Part shown: piece by piece, positions 35,262 through 44,243 of the stretch
Position numbering within the stretch: the stretch's first letter is position 1
Layout of the letters: the number at the start of each line of letters is the position of its first letter
Source of the DNA: Pseudomonas fluorescens
Lineage (GTDB): Bacteria > Pseudomonadota > Gammaproteobacteria > Pseudomonadales > Pseudomonadaceae
Assembly: GCF_000730425.1 (NCBI RefSeq)
Contig: NZ_CP008896.1
Location: 186,001 to 250,000, forward strand
DNA length: 64,000 nt
Direction: 5' to 3'
Notes under the pieces: model-generated
Told to the model about the DNA's origin: nothing
Databases searched by the model: none
What the model saw: only the letters and a program-made list of their open reading frames with translations
Made by a program: the position numbers and the translations under genes

Positions 35262-36290
35262 ATGCCGAGCCAATCTCGCCCAGCCACCTTGAAGTCCATG
35301 GCGACCGCACTTGGCGTGCATGTCTCCACGGTGTCCCGGGTACTCAACGGCGACCCGGCCGGGGTCGAGCGCGCGGCGTCTGCCGAAGTGGTGGCGCGTA
35401 TCCGGGAGTTGGCAAAAGAGCTGGATTATCGGCCGAACACGCAGGCATCTAGCCTGAAACTGCGCAAAAGCCAGGAGATCTGTGTGCTGATGCCGCGCCT
35501 CACCGACCTGGTGATGGCGACTATTTACGACAGCATTGACAGTGCGGCCGAACAGGCCGGCTACCTGACCTTCGTTTCCAATACCGACGACCAGCAGCCA
35601 CGGCAGATGGCGCGTGCCGAACACGCCTTGCGCCGCTCGGTGGCAGGGCTGATCGTCGGTGACTCCCATGTGGGCGAAAGCCAGCCGCTGCTGGAGCTTT
35701 TGACGCGCAAGCATATTCCCTATGTGCTGGTCAGCCGGCAGATTGCCGGGCATCTGGCGGCGTGCAGTGACGATGAACGGGGTGGCTGGCTGGCGGCCGA
35801 GCACTTGTACCAGTTGGGCTGTCGCGATGTGGCCATCCTGGCGGGGGAGCGGCATGCCTCGACCGGAGCTGATCGCACCCGCGGTTTTACCCGCTTTTAC
35901 CGTGAGCAAGGCATCACGCTACGCCCGGAGTGGACGCTCAATGGCCCTTTTGACAGCCTGACCGGGCACCGCCAGGGCGAGTATCTGCTGGGCCTTGACC
36001 CTCGGCCCCAGGCGTTTTTCGCGGTCAATGACTTCCTGGCCATTGGCCTGATGGGCGCCGCCCGTGACAGGGGCTTGATGCCGGGCAAGGACATTGCCGT
36101 GGTGGGCTTCAACGACATACCGCTGGCCAACGAATTGATGGTTGCGCTGACCAGCGTGCGCCTGCCGCTGGCTGACATGGGCCGGCATGCGGTTGAGCTG
36201 TTGCTCAAGCGAATCGAGGGTGAAGCTGCCGAGTCGATTATCGTGGCACCGCAGTTGCAGGTGCGGGCGAGTTCGTCCCTGTTGCGCTGA
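35262..36290 (+). CDS. LacI/GalR family transcriptional regulator
   Basis: This is a 342-residue repressor. The helix-turn-helix is ATLKSMATALGVHVSTVSRVLNG (about 8-30), then the hinge helix DYRPNTQASSLKLRKS. The effector domain contains PRLTDLVMATIYDSID and ends with the usual AFFAVNDFLAIGLMGAARDRG and VVGFNDIPLANEL segments. It is divergent from the MFS/amidase operon. Two CAAACGTTTG sites in the gap are its likely operators. The ligand is unknown. Confidence 0.93.
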   Translation: MPSQSRPATLKSMATALGVHVSTVSRVLNGDPAGVERAASAEVVARIRELAKELDYRPNTQASSLKLRKSQEICVLMPRLTDLVMATIYDSIDSAAEQAGYLTFVSNTDDQQPRQMARAEHALRRSVAGLIVGDSHVGESQPLLELLTRKHIPYVLVSRQIAGHLAACSDDERGGWLAAEHLYQLGCRDVAILAGERHASTGADRTRGFTRFYREQGITLRPEWTLNGPFDSLTGHRQGEYLLGLDPRPQAFFAVNDFLAIGLMGAARDRGLMPGKDIAVVGFNDIPLANELMVALTSVRLPLADMGRHAVELLLKRIEGEAAESIIVAPQLQVRASSSLLR

Positions 36291-36347
36291 AGGGGTGGCT
36301 GTACCCGGTCAAAGCCGGCGCCTACAGGGATTGGGTGGGGCATTCAA

Positions 36348-37136
36348 TCAGCGGAAAAACTCCCCCGGCGTGGTAGCGAACTGCTGGCGAAATGCGGCGA
36401 TAAACGCCGAAACCGACTCATACCCACAGCCCAGCGCCACGTCCGTTACCCGTTCGCCGCGTTCCAGGTCGGGCAGGGCGCCGAGCAGTCGCAGGCGCTG
36501 GCGCCAGGCGCGAAATGTCAGGCCGGTATCGCTCACAAACAACCGGCTCAGGGTTTTTTCGCTGACCCCCAACCGCTGGCTCCACTGCCCCAGCGTGGTC
36601 GCCTGTTCCGGGTGCAGGTTCAAGCTGCGATAGATCTGGCGCAATCGGCTGTCCAGCGGCAGCGGCAGCATCAGGTCTACCTGCGGTGCGGCGGCCAACT
36701 GGTCGAGCAACACCTGGGCCAGGCGCCCATCCGGGCCCTCTTCGGCATATTCCACCGGCAGTTCGCTGAAACGGCGGATCAACTCGCGCAGCAGGTCGCT
36801 CACCGCCAGCACCTGGCAATGTTCCGCCGCCCAGGCCGTGACGCTGCAATCGAGATACAGGCTGCGCATTTCAGTGTGCGGCGAACTGAACACCCGATGG
36901 GGCATGCCCGCCGGAATCCATACCGCCCGTTGCGGCGGCGCCATGAAGCGTCCGGCGCTGGTCTGGATTTCCAGTACGCCGGATATGGCATACGACAACT
37001 GCACCCACGGGTGACTATGGCGGCGGGTCAGCGCGCGATTGGGCAGGGATTCGGTGCGGCCATACACCGGGCGCGGCAGGCTGGAGAGCCCGGGGATGCT
37101 GCGGCGAACGGCCTTTTCATGTCCTTTGGGCGGCAT
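36348..37136 (-). CDS. AraC family transcriptional regulator
   Basis: This 262-residue regulator has an N-terminal cupin-type sensing domain (RRHSHPWVQLSYAISGVLEI, then PAGMPHRVFSS) and a C-terminal double helix-turn-helix: TLGQWSQRLGVSEKTLSRLFVSDTG and RVTDVALGCGYESVSAFIAAFRQQFATTPGEFFR, read across about 190-262. It faces the BASS transporter gene across an 84-bp gap and may regulate it. Confidence 0.92.
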   Translation of the reverse strand: MPPKGHEKAVRRSIPGLSSLPRPVYGRTESLPNRALTRRHSHPWVQLSYAISGVLEIQTSAGRFMAPPQRAVWIPAGMPHRVFSSPHTEMRSLYLDCSVTAWAAEHCQVLAVSDLLRELIRRFSELPVEYAEEGPDGRLAQVLLDQLAAAPQVDLMLPLPLDSRLRQIYRSLNLHPEQATTLGQWSQRLGVSEKTLSRLFVSDTGLTFRAWRQRLRLLGALPDLERGERVTDVALGCGYESVSAFIAAFRQQFATTPGEFFR

Positions 37137-37220
37137 TTACTGGCTCATTGGCGTTAGTCGGTAACAAGCCGTTACGTTAGAGTCGCCATGACGCCCTGGC
37201 AACCCCTGGAAGAACAGCCC

Positions 37221-38219
37221 ATGACCCGCCCCCGGTTTTTACCCGATAACTTCACCCTGACCCTGATTGCCACGGTGCTCCTTGCCTCTTTGCTGCCCGC
37301 CAGTGGCCAGACCGCCGTGGCCTTCGGCTGGGTGACCAACCTGGCCATCGCGCTGCTGTTTTTCCTGCATGGCGCCAAGCTGTCACGCCAGGCCATCATC
37401 GCCGGTGCCGGGCACTGGCGTTTGCACCTGCTGGTGTTCAGCCTGACCTTCATCCTGTTTCCACTGTTGGGCCTGGCGCTCAAGCCGCTGTTGTCACCGA
37501 TGATCGGCAACGATCTGTACATGGGCATGCTCTATCTGTGCGCGCTGCCGGCCACGGTGCAGTCAGCCATTGCCTTTACTTCGCTGGCGCGGGGCAATAT
37601 CCCGGCGGCGATTTGCAGCGCGGCGGCGTCCAGCCTGTTCGGGATTTTCCTCACGCCCTTGCTGGTGACCCTGCTGCTCAACGTCCATGGGGATGGCGGC
37701 TCCACCGTGGATGCGATCCTCAAGATCAGCGTGCAACTGCTGCTGCCGTTTATCGCCGGGCAGATTGCCCGGCGCTGGATCGGCGAGTGGGTTGGGCGCA
37801 ACAAGCACTGGCTGAAGTTCGTCGACCAGGGCTCGATCCTGCTGGTGGTCTATGGCGCGTTCAGCGAAGCGGTCAACGAAGGCATCTGGCATCAGATTCC
37901 GCTGTGGGAACTGGGCGGCCTGGTGGTGGCCTGCTGCATCCTGCTGGCACTGGTGCTGGTGGCGTCTGCGCTGTTGGGCAAGGTTTTGGGTTTCAACCAG
38001 GAAGATCGCATCACCATCCTGTTCTGCGGTTCGAAGAAAAGTCTGGCGACCGGCGTGCCCATGGCCCAGGTGCTGTTCGCCGGCAGCACCATGGGCGTGT
38101 TGATCCTGCCGTTGATGCTGTTCCACCAGATCCAGTTGATGGTCTGTGCAGTGCTGGCCCAGCGCTATGCCAACCGCCCGGAATCCATTCCCGAGATCAT
38201 GGCGCAGGTCGATCCCTGA
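37221..38219 (+). CDS. Bile acid:sodium symporter (BASS/YfeH) family transporter
   Basis: This 332-residue membrane protein has about ten helices. ATG 37221 is preferred to 37188 because GGAAG lies eight bases upstream. KLSRQAIIAGAGHWRLHLLVF and the two crossing-helix segments around LYLCALPATVQSAIAFTSLARGN and FCGSKKSLATGVPMAQVLF carry the Na+-binding-type motifs of the YfeH branch. The natural substrate is not known; BASS proteins move organic anions. It is divergent from an AraC-type regulator. Confidence 0.88.
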   Translation: MTRPRFLPDNFTLTLIATVLLASLLPASGQTAVAFGWVTNLAIALLFFLHGAKLSRQAIIAGAGHWRLHLLVFSLTFILFPLLGLALKPLLSPMIGNDLYMGMLYLCALPATVQSAIAFTSLARGNIPAAICSAAASSLFGIFLTPLLVTLLLNVHGDGGSTVDAILKISVQLLLPFIAGQIARRWIGEWVGRNKHWLKFVDQGSILLVVYGAFSEAVNEGIWHQIPLWELGGLVVACCILLALVLVASALLGKVLGFNQEDRITILFCGSKKSLATGVPMAQVLFAGSTMGVLILPLMLFHQIQLMVCAVLAQRYANRPESIPEIMAQVDP

Positions 38220-38306
38220 ACCATCGTGTTACTATTTTTCCGCGCCGCTCAAGGGCAGGCATCGGGCCGTCAGGATCGGCGCGCAACCGAGTAAAACGAC
38301 CTGTCG

Positions 38307-39482
38307 ATGAGCACTTGCACCGCGACACCTCAAGCCAACTGGCAGCCCGTCATCGCCCTGGCGCTGGCTGCCTTTGTGTTCAATACCACCGAATTTGTCC
38401 CGGTCGGCCTGCTCAGCGCCATCGGCGCCAGTTTCGACATGCCGGTCGCCAGGGTCGGCCTGATGCTCACCATCTATGCCTGGGTAGTGTCGTTGACGTC
38501 GCTGCCGGTGATGTTGCTGACCCGTAACGTGGAACGGCGCAAGTTGCTGATTGTGTTGTTCGGTATGTTTATCGCCAGTCATGTCCTTTCCAGCGTGGCC
38601 AACAGCTTTGGCCTGTTGATGGTCAGCCGCATCGGCATTGCCTTGTCCCATGCACTGTTCTGGTCGATCACGGCCTCCCTGGCGGTGCGCCTGGCGCCGC
38701 CGGGCAAGCAGGTGCAGGCGTTGGGCCTGTTGGCGACAGGCACCTCGCTGGCGATGGTTTTGGGCATTCCCCTCGGGCGCCTGTTGGGTGAAGCCATGGG
38801 CTGGCGCACCACGTTTATCGTGATCGCCGGGTTTGCGGGGGCGTTGGTGTTCTGGCTGGCGCGCACCTTGCCGTTGTTGCCAAGCCAGAACTCCGGTTCC
38901 CTGCGTAGCCTGCCGATGCTGTTCAAGCGCCCGGCGCTGGTGGCGCTGTATGTGTTGACGGCCATGGTGGTCACTGCCCAGTTCACTGCCTACAGCTATA
39001 TCGAGCCCTTTGTGGAACGCGTCGCGGGGCTGGGCGGCAATGCGGTGACCTTGGTGTTGCTGGTGTTTGGCGGGGCGGGGATTTTTGGCTCGCTGTTGTT
39101 CAGCCTGCTGCACCGTTTCAACCCCTATCGTTTTTTGCTGGTGGCCGTGTCGGTGTTGGCACTGTGCCTTGGGTTGCTGCTGCCCTTGAGTGGTGATGTC
39201 TCGTACCTGGTGGCGTTGAGCGTGTTCTGGGGCATGGCGATCATGGCCTTTGGCTTGGCGTTGCAGTCCAAGGTGCTGGTGCTGGCGCCGGATGCCACCG
39301 ATGTGGCAATGGCGATGTTCTCCGGCATTTACAACATCGGCATTGGTGGCGGTGCGCTGCTGGGCAGTTGGGTCGGCGGGCACTTTGGCTTTGCCTGGAT
39401 CGGCGCGGCGGGGGGCTTGTTGGCGGTGGCGGCGCTGGGTTTGTACTGCCTGTCGATCTATCGGTTCGGGCAGGGCGGTTAA
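38307..39482 (+). CDS. sotB: MFS sugar efflux transporter, SotB-like
   Basis: This is a 391-residue twelve-helix exporter. [19 protein letters not shown] near the N-terminus and [25 protein letters not shown] in the fourth helix region match the SotB/YdeA arabinose-type efflux family. SotB proteins expel L-arabinose and IPTG-like sugars and relieve sugar stress. The ribosome-binding site is weak. It is followed by a REP unit and converges on the TonB receptor gene. Confidence 0.85.
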   Translation: MSTCTATPQANWQPVIALALAAFVFNTTEFVPVGLLSAIGASFDMPVARVGLMLTIYAWVVSLTSLPVMLLTRNVERRKLLIVLFGMFIASHVLSSVANSFGLLMVSRIGIALSHALFWSITASLAVRLAPPGKQVQALGLLATGTSLAMVLGIPLGRLLGEAMGWRTTFIVIAGFAGALVFWLARTLPLLPSQNSGSLRSLPMLFKRPALVALYVLTAMVVTAQFTAYSYIEPFVERVAGLGGNAVTLVLLVFGGAGIFGSLLFSLLHRFNPYRFLLVAVSVLALCLGLLLPLSGDVSYLVALSVFWGMAIMAFGLALQSKVLVLAPDATDVAMAMFSGIYNIGIGGGALLGSWVGGHFGFAWIGAAGGLLAVAALGLYCLSIYRFGQGG

Positions 39483-39488
39483 GGCACC

Positions 39489-39543
39489 GTAGGAGCCGGC
39501 TTGCCGGCGATGGCGCCCGTAAGAACGCCATCGCCGGTCAGCC
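39489..39543. repeat. REP unit between convergent genes
   Basis: GTAGGAGCCGGCTTGCCGGC followed by GATGGCG is partly inverted as CGCCATCGCCGG within 55 bp. It fills the gap between the sotB-like stop and the TonB receptor stop and could serve as a bidirectional terminator. Confidence 0.7.
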
Positions 39544-39545
39544 CA

Positions 39546-41999
39546 TCAGAACTGCGGTGTGTACTTCACACTGAACATCACATTGCGCGGGTCGCCGTAG
39601 AAGTTGTTGCCATTCAACTGGCTGTACCCGGAGGTGTAGTAGGTCTTGTCGAACAGGTTGTTGGCGTTGATGGCCAACCCCACCTCTGGCGTCAGTTGGT
39701 AAGCCAGCCGCGCATTCCAGACGGTGTAGCCCGCCACGTCATAGGTGTACTCGTACCCCAGGGTATGGCTCTGGGTAGTAAAGCCCAGACCGGCACTGAC
39801 CTTGTCCCAGTCGCCGGCGAATTGGTAGTCGCCCCACACCCGCAGCATATGCTTGGGCGTCCACTGGCTGAAGACCCGGCCCTTGTTATCCGGGTCCTCA
39901 AGGTACTTGGTGGTGTTGTAGGTGTAGCCGGCAAACAGTTGCAGGCCGCTCAGCACTTCACCGCTGATCTCTGCTTCAAGGCCCTGGCTGCGGACCTTGC
40001 CCGATCCGGTTGCGCAGTAGGTGCCGCCGCAGATTTCGCCCAGGGAGTAGTCGGTGATCGCACGGTTTTCCTGGTCGTAGCGAAACAGCGCCAGGGAGGT
40101 ATTGACCCGCCCGTCCAGCAATTCGCCCTTGAGGCCGACTTCGTAGTTGCTGCCAATCACCGGCTTGACCACCGCACCGCTGAGGTCACGCTGGGTCTGT
40201 GGCTCGAACACGTCGGTGTAACTGGCATACACCGCCCACTCGCGGCTCAGGTCGTAGACGATCCCGGCGTAGGGCGTGACTTCGCCGGTTTCGTTGGTGG
40301 TGCTGGGCTTGTTGACGCTGGTGGCGTGAGTCACCGCCACGATGCTTGCCGACGTGTAGCTGTAGTCATACCAACTGGCCCGGGCGCCGAGCACCAGAGT
40401 CAGCGGGTCGATCGGCTTGAGGCGCCAACTGCCATACAGGCCTTTTTGGCGGATGTCGTACTTGCTCGGGGTAGCGCGGCCGCCCGGGGTGTTCATCAGG
40501 CCTTCGTAGCTGGTCTGCGGGCGATGGTTATTGATAGCGAAGATGTTGTCGGTGCTGTCGTTGAACGTGCGGGCAATGACGTCGTTGGTGGTGTACTTGG
40601 AATAGTTGCCGCCCAGGGTGATTTCCTGGGCCATGGACAGCGCCTCGAAACGCCCGGTGAGGTGGGTGTCCAGGCCGATCTTGGTGCCGTCGAAATCGGT
40701 GTACCAGTCGGCATATGACACGCCGCTGCCGTCGGCTTCGATGCCTTCGTTGTTGGTCTGCACGCGCTGGTGGGTCGACGTGTTTTCTTCTTTCATCCGC
40801 ACGGCGCCGACCTTGAGCTTCCAGTCGTCGTTGAAACGGTGCTCAAGGTCGGCATACAGGGTGGTGACGTCGATCTGCGAGTGGTTCCAGGGAGAGCCGG
40901 TGAAGGTCGAGCGCGACAGGTCGATGGATTTACCGGTGGCATAGCGCGGCAGGCCGCGCAACATTGGCCGCGACTCGGCGTTGGTGCGGCTGACGGCCAG
41001 GCCCAGGGTAGTGTCTTCCTGCAGGTCGAAGTCCAGGGCGCCGTACAGCGAGTGGGTCTTGCTCCATTCGTAGTCGATGAACGAATCACTCTGGTCTTCG
41101 TCCGCCACCATCCGTCCACGCAGGGTACCGCTTTGGTTCAGCGGGCCGCCGGCGTCCAGTTGCAGGCCGTAGTGGTCCCAGCTACCTGCCTTGGCGGTGA
41201 GGGCGACGGTGGGCGCTGTCTGCCCGCGCTTGCGTACCAGGTTGATCGCGCCACCCGGGCTGCCAGTGCCCTGCAACAGGCCGGAGGCGCCGCGCAGTAC
41301 TTCCAGGCGGTCGAAGAAGATCAGGTCCTGGGTGGCCCAGTTGCCCAGGGCATAGGTGTTGCGTGGGATGGGCACGCCATCGTACTGCCAGTCGTCGATC
41401 TGGAAGCCACGGGAGGTGATGATCATGCCTTTGCCGACGCCTTGCACACCCACCAGGCCGGTGGTCTGGTTGACCGCGTCCTTGAGGTCGACCAGGCCCT
41501 GGTCATCCATTTGTTTGCGGGTCATCACCGTGATCGACTGGGGGATTTCCTTGAGGGTGTGGGTGCCCTTGCCGATGGTCACCGCACGGGCGGCGTAGGA
41601 ACCGGAGCCTTCGGTGGTGGTGGGGTCAATGCTGTGCTCGACGATGGAGGTCACGCCCAATTGCAGTGCGCTGGCGTTGTCGCTGGCAGGCTCGACACTG
41701 AAGTTGCCCTGCTCGGTGACCCGCAACTGCAAGCCGCTGCCCGACAGCGCGCGGTCCATGGCCTGTTCGGCCGGCATCTGGCCAATCACTGCCTGGGCCT
41801 GTTTACCCTGCACCAACACGGGGTCCAGGGACACAATGCGCCCGCTCTGGCTGGCGATGGCGTTCAGTGTTTGGGCCAGCGGGCCGGCCGGCAGGTTGAA
41901 AGACAGGCTTTGGGCCTGCACCAGGGCAGGGCTCGCTAGGGTTGCCAGGGTTGCCAGGGTAACGGCGACAGAAAGGGCGTGGGGCCAAGGGTTGAGCAC
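39546..41999 (-). CDS. TonB-dependent siderophore receptor with N-terminal signalling domain
   Basis: This is an 817-residue receptor starting with GTG 41999, six bases after AGGAG. A signal peptide ends near SPALVQAQ. An STN (secretin/TonB N-terminal) domain spans about 30-100 (FNLPAGPLAQTLNAIASQSG and GQMPAEQAMDRALSGSGLQL). Then come the plug (IPQSITVMTRKQMDDQGL, DRLEVLRGASGLLQGTGSPGG) and a barrel ending in Phe (VKYTPQF). STN-bearing receptors signal to a FecR protein when ferric siderophore is bound. The fecR and sigma genes lie directly upstream, so this is a complete cell-surface signalling system, probably for a foreign siderophore. Confidence 0.93.
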   Translation of the reverse strand: MLNPWPHALSVAVTLATLATLASPALVQAQSLSFNLPAGPLAQTLNAIASQSGRIVSLDPVLVQGKQAQAVIGQMPAEQAMDRALSGSGLQLRVTEQGNFSVEPASDNASALQLGVTSIVEHSIDPTTTEGSGSYAARAVTIGKGTHTLKEIPQSITVMTRKQMDDQGLVDLKDAVNQTTGLVGVQGVGKGMIITSRGFQIDDWQYDGVPIPRNTYALGNWATQDLIFFDRLEVLRGASGLLQGTGSPGGAINLVRKRGQTAPTVALTAKAGSWDHYGLQLDAGGPLNQSGTLRGRMVADEDQSDSFIDYEWSKTHSLYGALDFDLQEDTTLGLAVSRTNAESRPMLRGLPRYATGKSIDLSRSTFTGSPWNHSQIDVTTLYADLEHRFNDDWKLKVGAVRMKEENTSTHQRVQTNNEGIEADGSGVSYADWYTDFDGTKIGLDTHLTGRFEALSMAQEITLGGNYSKYTTNDVIARTFNDSTDNIFAINNHRPQTSYEGLMNTPGGRATPSKYDIRQKGLYGSWRLKPIDPLTLVLGARASWYDYSYTSASIVAVTHATSVNKPSTTNETGEVTPYAGIVYDLSREWAVYASYTDVFEPQTQRDLSGAVVKPVIGSNYEVGLKGELLDGRVNTSLALFRYDQENRAITDYSLGEICGGTYCATGSGKVRSQGLEAEISGEVLSGLQLFAGYTYNTTKYLEDPDNKGRVFSQWTPKHMLRVWGDYQFAGDWDKVSAGLGFTTQSHTLGYEYTYDVAGYTVWNARLAYQLTPEVGLAINANNLFDKTYYTSGYSQLNGNNFYGDPRNVMFSVKYTPQF

Positions 42000-42099
42000 A
42001 GCATTCTCCTGAAGGTGTGGACGTGTCAGGAGATAAGTGGGCCGAGAAATGAAAACCGGACACAAATAAGAGTGATTTGCATAAAAAAGCTGGCCTGGG

Positions 42100-43059
42100 T
42101 TATTTGGCGCGAATCAGGGTCAGCCACGGGCTGTAGTGGTCCACCCGGATCGGCAGGGTTTCGGCCAGGGCTGCGAAAGCACGACGGGGGTCGTTGAGTG
42201 GAAACACGCCCTGCACACGCAAGCCGCGCACCTGTGGGTCGACGCGCACAAAACCACGGTTGTAAGGGCGCAGGGCGTTGACCACCTGTTCCAGGGAGTC
42301 ATCCAGCACGTTCAGATGCCCGGCGAGCCAGTCGGCCCGGTAGCTCTGGTTGCCGGCCAGCGGTTCGATGCGATTGGCGTGGAGCAGCACCGATTGGCCT
42401 TGCAGCACGGTGTGCTGGATGCCGTTGTGCAGTGTGGCCTGGACCGAATGCTCCAGCACCACCACCCGCGTGGCGCCTGGCTCCTGGGACACGAGAAAGC
42501 GCGTGCCCAACGCTTGGACGCTGCCCTGGGCGCTGCGCACGCGCAATGGCCGCTGGGAGTCGGCCGCCACCTGAATCACCAGTTCGCCGTGACGCAGGAT
42601 GATCAAGCGCTGATGCTGATCGAATTGCAGGTCGACGGCGCTGCCTGCATTCAGGGTCAGGCGGCTGCCGTCCAGCAGGGTGAAGGTCTGGCGTTGACCG
42701 CGCGCGGTGTGCAGGTCGGCCAGCAGGTCGTCACCCAGCGGGCTGCGCGCCGCCAGCCACAGACCGCCACCCAGCAGACCCAGGCCCGTAATGGCCCGCA
42801 GCACTTCGCGGCGTGAACCCTGGGGTTGCAGCAGCACTTGCCGCGCTTCGCCGGGCAAGCGTTTGTCCAGGGCGCGCAGGGTGTTCCACGAGCCGCCCAG
42901 GCGCTCCTGCAAGCGGGCCCAGGCCTGGGCGTGGGCCGGGTCCATCGTCAGCCAGGCATCGAAGCGTTCCTGCAACCGTGCATCCGGCTTGTCGGCGCGC
43001 AAGCGCACCATCCAGTCGATGGCCTGTTCGCTGACCGGGTCCAGGCGGGCCTTGCTCAT
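42100..43059 (-). CDS. FecR family anti-sigma/signal transducer
   Basis: This is a 319-residue protein. ATG 43059 overlaps the sigma gene stop (ATGA). The cytoplasmic N-terminal DUF4880 part (EQAIDWMVRLRADKPDA, DPAHAQAWARLQERL) binds the sigma factor. A single membrane segment is at about 83-102 (AITGLGLLGGGLWLAA). The periplasmic FecR domain (FTLLDGSRLTLNAGSAVDLQF, LRVRSAQGSVQALGTRFLV) contacts the receptor's STN domain. A 100-bp gap separates it from the receptor gene, enough for a sigma-dependent promoter. Confidence 0.93.
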   Translation of the reverse strand: MSKARLDPVSEQAIDWMVRLRADKPDARLQERFDAWLTMDPAHAQAWARLQERLGGSWNTLRALDKRLPGEARQVLLQPQGSRREVLRAITGLGLLGGGLWLAARSPLGDDLLADLHTARGQRQTFTLLDGSRLTLNAGSAVDLQFDQHQRLIILRHGELVIQVAADSQRPLRVRSAQGSVQALGTRFLVSQEPGATRVVVLEHSVQATLHNGIQHTVLQGQSVLLHANRIEPLAGNQSYRADWLAGHLNVLDDSLEQVVNALRPYNRGFVRVDPQVRGLRVQGVFPLNDPRRAFAALAETLPIRVDHYSPWLTLIRAK

Positions 43060-43562
43060 GGGGCCAGTTCGGCCAGGTAGCACTGGCGCAGGGCCTGTTT
43101 CATATAGCGGCTGACGGTGCGCTCGGACAATTGCAGTTTGCGTGCAATCGCCACGTAGCTCATACCGTCCAACTGGCTGTAGAGGAAGGTGGCCTTGACG
43201 ATCAACGGCAAGCCATCAAGGGCACGGTCAATCGCCACCAGGGCCTGGATCAGTTGCAACTGCTCTTCGGGGGACGGTGCCAGCGCTTCGGGCGTTGCAG
43301 CCAGGCGCTCCAGGTAGGCGGTTTCCAGGCGGCTGCGGCGATAACGGTCAAAGATCAGCCGGCGCGCAATGGTCGAGAGATAGGCCCGTGGTTGCTCGAT
43401 GCTGTCGGGATCGACCCGGGCGGCGAGCATCTGGCAGAAGGTGTCGGCGGCGGTGTCTTCGGCGTCCGCGTGGTTACGTACGCGGTGTTGGATATGTTGC
43501 AGCAGCCAACGGTGATGATCGTTGAAAAAGAAGCCCAGCTTGCGGAGTGGAGGTGATTGCAC
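43056..43562 (-). CDS. FecI-like ECF sigma factor
   Basis: This is a 168-residue iron-starvation sigma factor. The sigma2 region (about 10-75) includes HADAEDTAADTFCQMLAA and ends RRLIFDRYRRSRLE. The sigma4 region (about 110-160) includes LPLIVKATFLYSQLDGMSYVAIARKLQLSERTVSRYMKQAL. The chosen start is GTG 43562; the ribosome site is weak. A clear Fur box 24 bp upstream indicates iron repression. It should direct RNA polymerase to the receptor promoter when FecR is relieved. Confidence 0.93.
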   Translation of the reverse strand: MQSPPLRKLGFFFNDHHRWLLQHIQHRVRNHADAEDTAADTFCQMLAARVDPDSIEQPRAYLSTIARRLIFDRYRRSRLETAYLERLAATPEALAPSPEEQLQLIQALVAIDRALDGLPLIVKATFLYSQLDGMSYVAIARKLQLSERTVSRYMKQALRQCYLAELAP

Positions 43563-43585
43563 GGGTCGACTTTCTCAAGGGTGGT

Positions 43586-43607
43586 ATTGTGAATCGTTCT
43601 CAATATT
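43586..43607 (-). promoter_or_regulatory. Fur box upstream of the FecI-type sigma gene
   Basis: Read on the minus strand, AATATTGAGAACGATTCACAAT closely matches the Pseudomonas Fur consensus (AATTGAGAACGATTCTCA-like). It lies 24 bp before the sigma gene start, as expected for an iron-starvation sigma factor. Confidence 0.72.
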
Positions 43608-43647
43608 ACCTTTTGCGCGAGGGGGGCTGCAACAATATGCAATTGTA

Positions 43648-43667
43648 GGCGCGAGCAAGCTCGCGCC
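43648..43667 (-). terminator. Hairpin between the small broken gene and the sigma gene promoter
   Basis: GGCGCGAGC, loop AA, GCTCGCGCC is a perfect 9-bp stem 14 bases past the stop of the small gene ending at 43681. It probably ends that gene's transcript before the Fur-controlled promoter. Confidence 0.5.
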
Positions 43668-43680
43668 GACAAAAACGGCA

Positions 43681-43927
43681 TTACGGTTTTACAGGAATGG
43701 GTTGCGCGCAGCCATCCAGTGCCTGATCAACCAGCCCTTGCACACCGTCGAGCATCCGGCAAATGTCCAATGCCACGTTGCGTGGCGTGCCGTTGACTGG
43801 CGGCGCCTTGGGTTTGTGCGTCTGGGTTGCTGGGTTCAGGTAGTGGTTGATCGCGCGGTAGGCGCAGCTTGAAGTTGGCTTGAGTCGTAGCCTTGATGAA
43901 GCGGGGGGGGGGGCTGTGCTTGATCAT
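43681..43927 (-). pseudogene. Small gene broken at an 11-base C tract
   Basis: From ATG 43927 the minus strand reads MIKHS and then enters a run of eleven C (43903-43913 on the plus strand as G). The frame from the ATG then wanders without a matching end. One C fewer gives an 81-residue protein with YRAINHYLNPATQ and a tail NVALDICRMLDGVQGLVDQ ending in TAA at 43681, which looks like real coding sequence. I see weak similarity to short DUF6124-type Pseudomonas proteins (start with clustered Pro, RALDHYL-like middle) but cannot name it. Sequencing error, mutation or slipped-strand phase variation are all possible. A structured leader lies directly upstream. Confidence 0.5.
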
Positions 43928-43951
43928 GGTGAAGCTTTTTTGATTAATGGG

Positions 43952-44060
43952 GCCGCCACCTTCCGCGGTCAAACGAATTAGGGTGGCGGCTGTACGCGGG
44001 TTGAACGACCGGTAATCAAAGGAACCCGGCATACCCGAAGGTATCCCGCGCACAGCCGCC
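43952..44060 (-). ncRNA. Structured RNA leader with alternative stems and a UUCG hairpin
   Basis: On the minus-strand transcript a 15-bp stem with one mismatch joins 44045-44060 to 43985-44000 and encloses an AUACC-UUCG-GGUAU hairpin (44031-44044). The 43982-43990 strand can instead pair perfectly over 9 bp with 43952-43960, just before the start codon at 43927, so the two folds exclude each other. A UUCG tetraloop on only this strand supports minus-strand transcription. It resembles a regulatory leader; the family is not known to me. Confidence 0.5.
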
Positions 44061-44081
44061 GCGACACGATACATCAGGCAC

Positions 44082-44110
44082 AAAAAAACGCCTGAAATAG
44101 GTTTTGGCGT
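44082..44110 (-). terminator. Intrinsic terminator on the minus strand
   Basis: Read on the minus strand, ACGCC and GGCGT flank a 13-base loop and are followed by seven U residues. It lies about 135 bases past the mddA-like stop and 20 bases before the structured leader, so it may end mddA transcription or act as an attenuator within a longer leader. Confidence 0.5.
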
Positions 44111-44243
44111 AGCAGCACTTCAATGAGTCGGGCGGTCGAATCCGGCCACTGATTTGGCAGCGGCGTCGGGAAGGTTAGTCAGTGCCTGTCCGAGGGACAA
44201 CCTGAAACAGATATGGGAAGCGTCTGTGCGCCTCGATCAGCAT

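Noticed and set aside
42065..42082. Second Fur box before the STN receptor (GCAAATCACTCTTATTTG on the minus strand)
   Set aside because: Too many mismatches to the consensus. The operon is already under the Fur box at the sigma gene, and FecI-type receptor promoters need not carry one.
43727..44083. 118-codon minus-strand frame (MCLMYRVAAAVRG...) as a protein gene
   Set aside because: Its first two thirds lie over the structured leader and its end runs through the wrong frame of the small gene, so it is more likely an artefact of the leader and the C tract.
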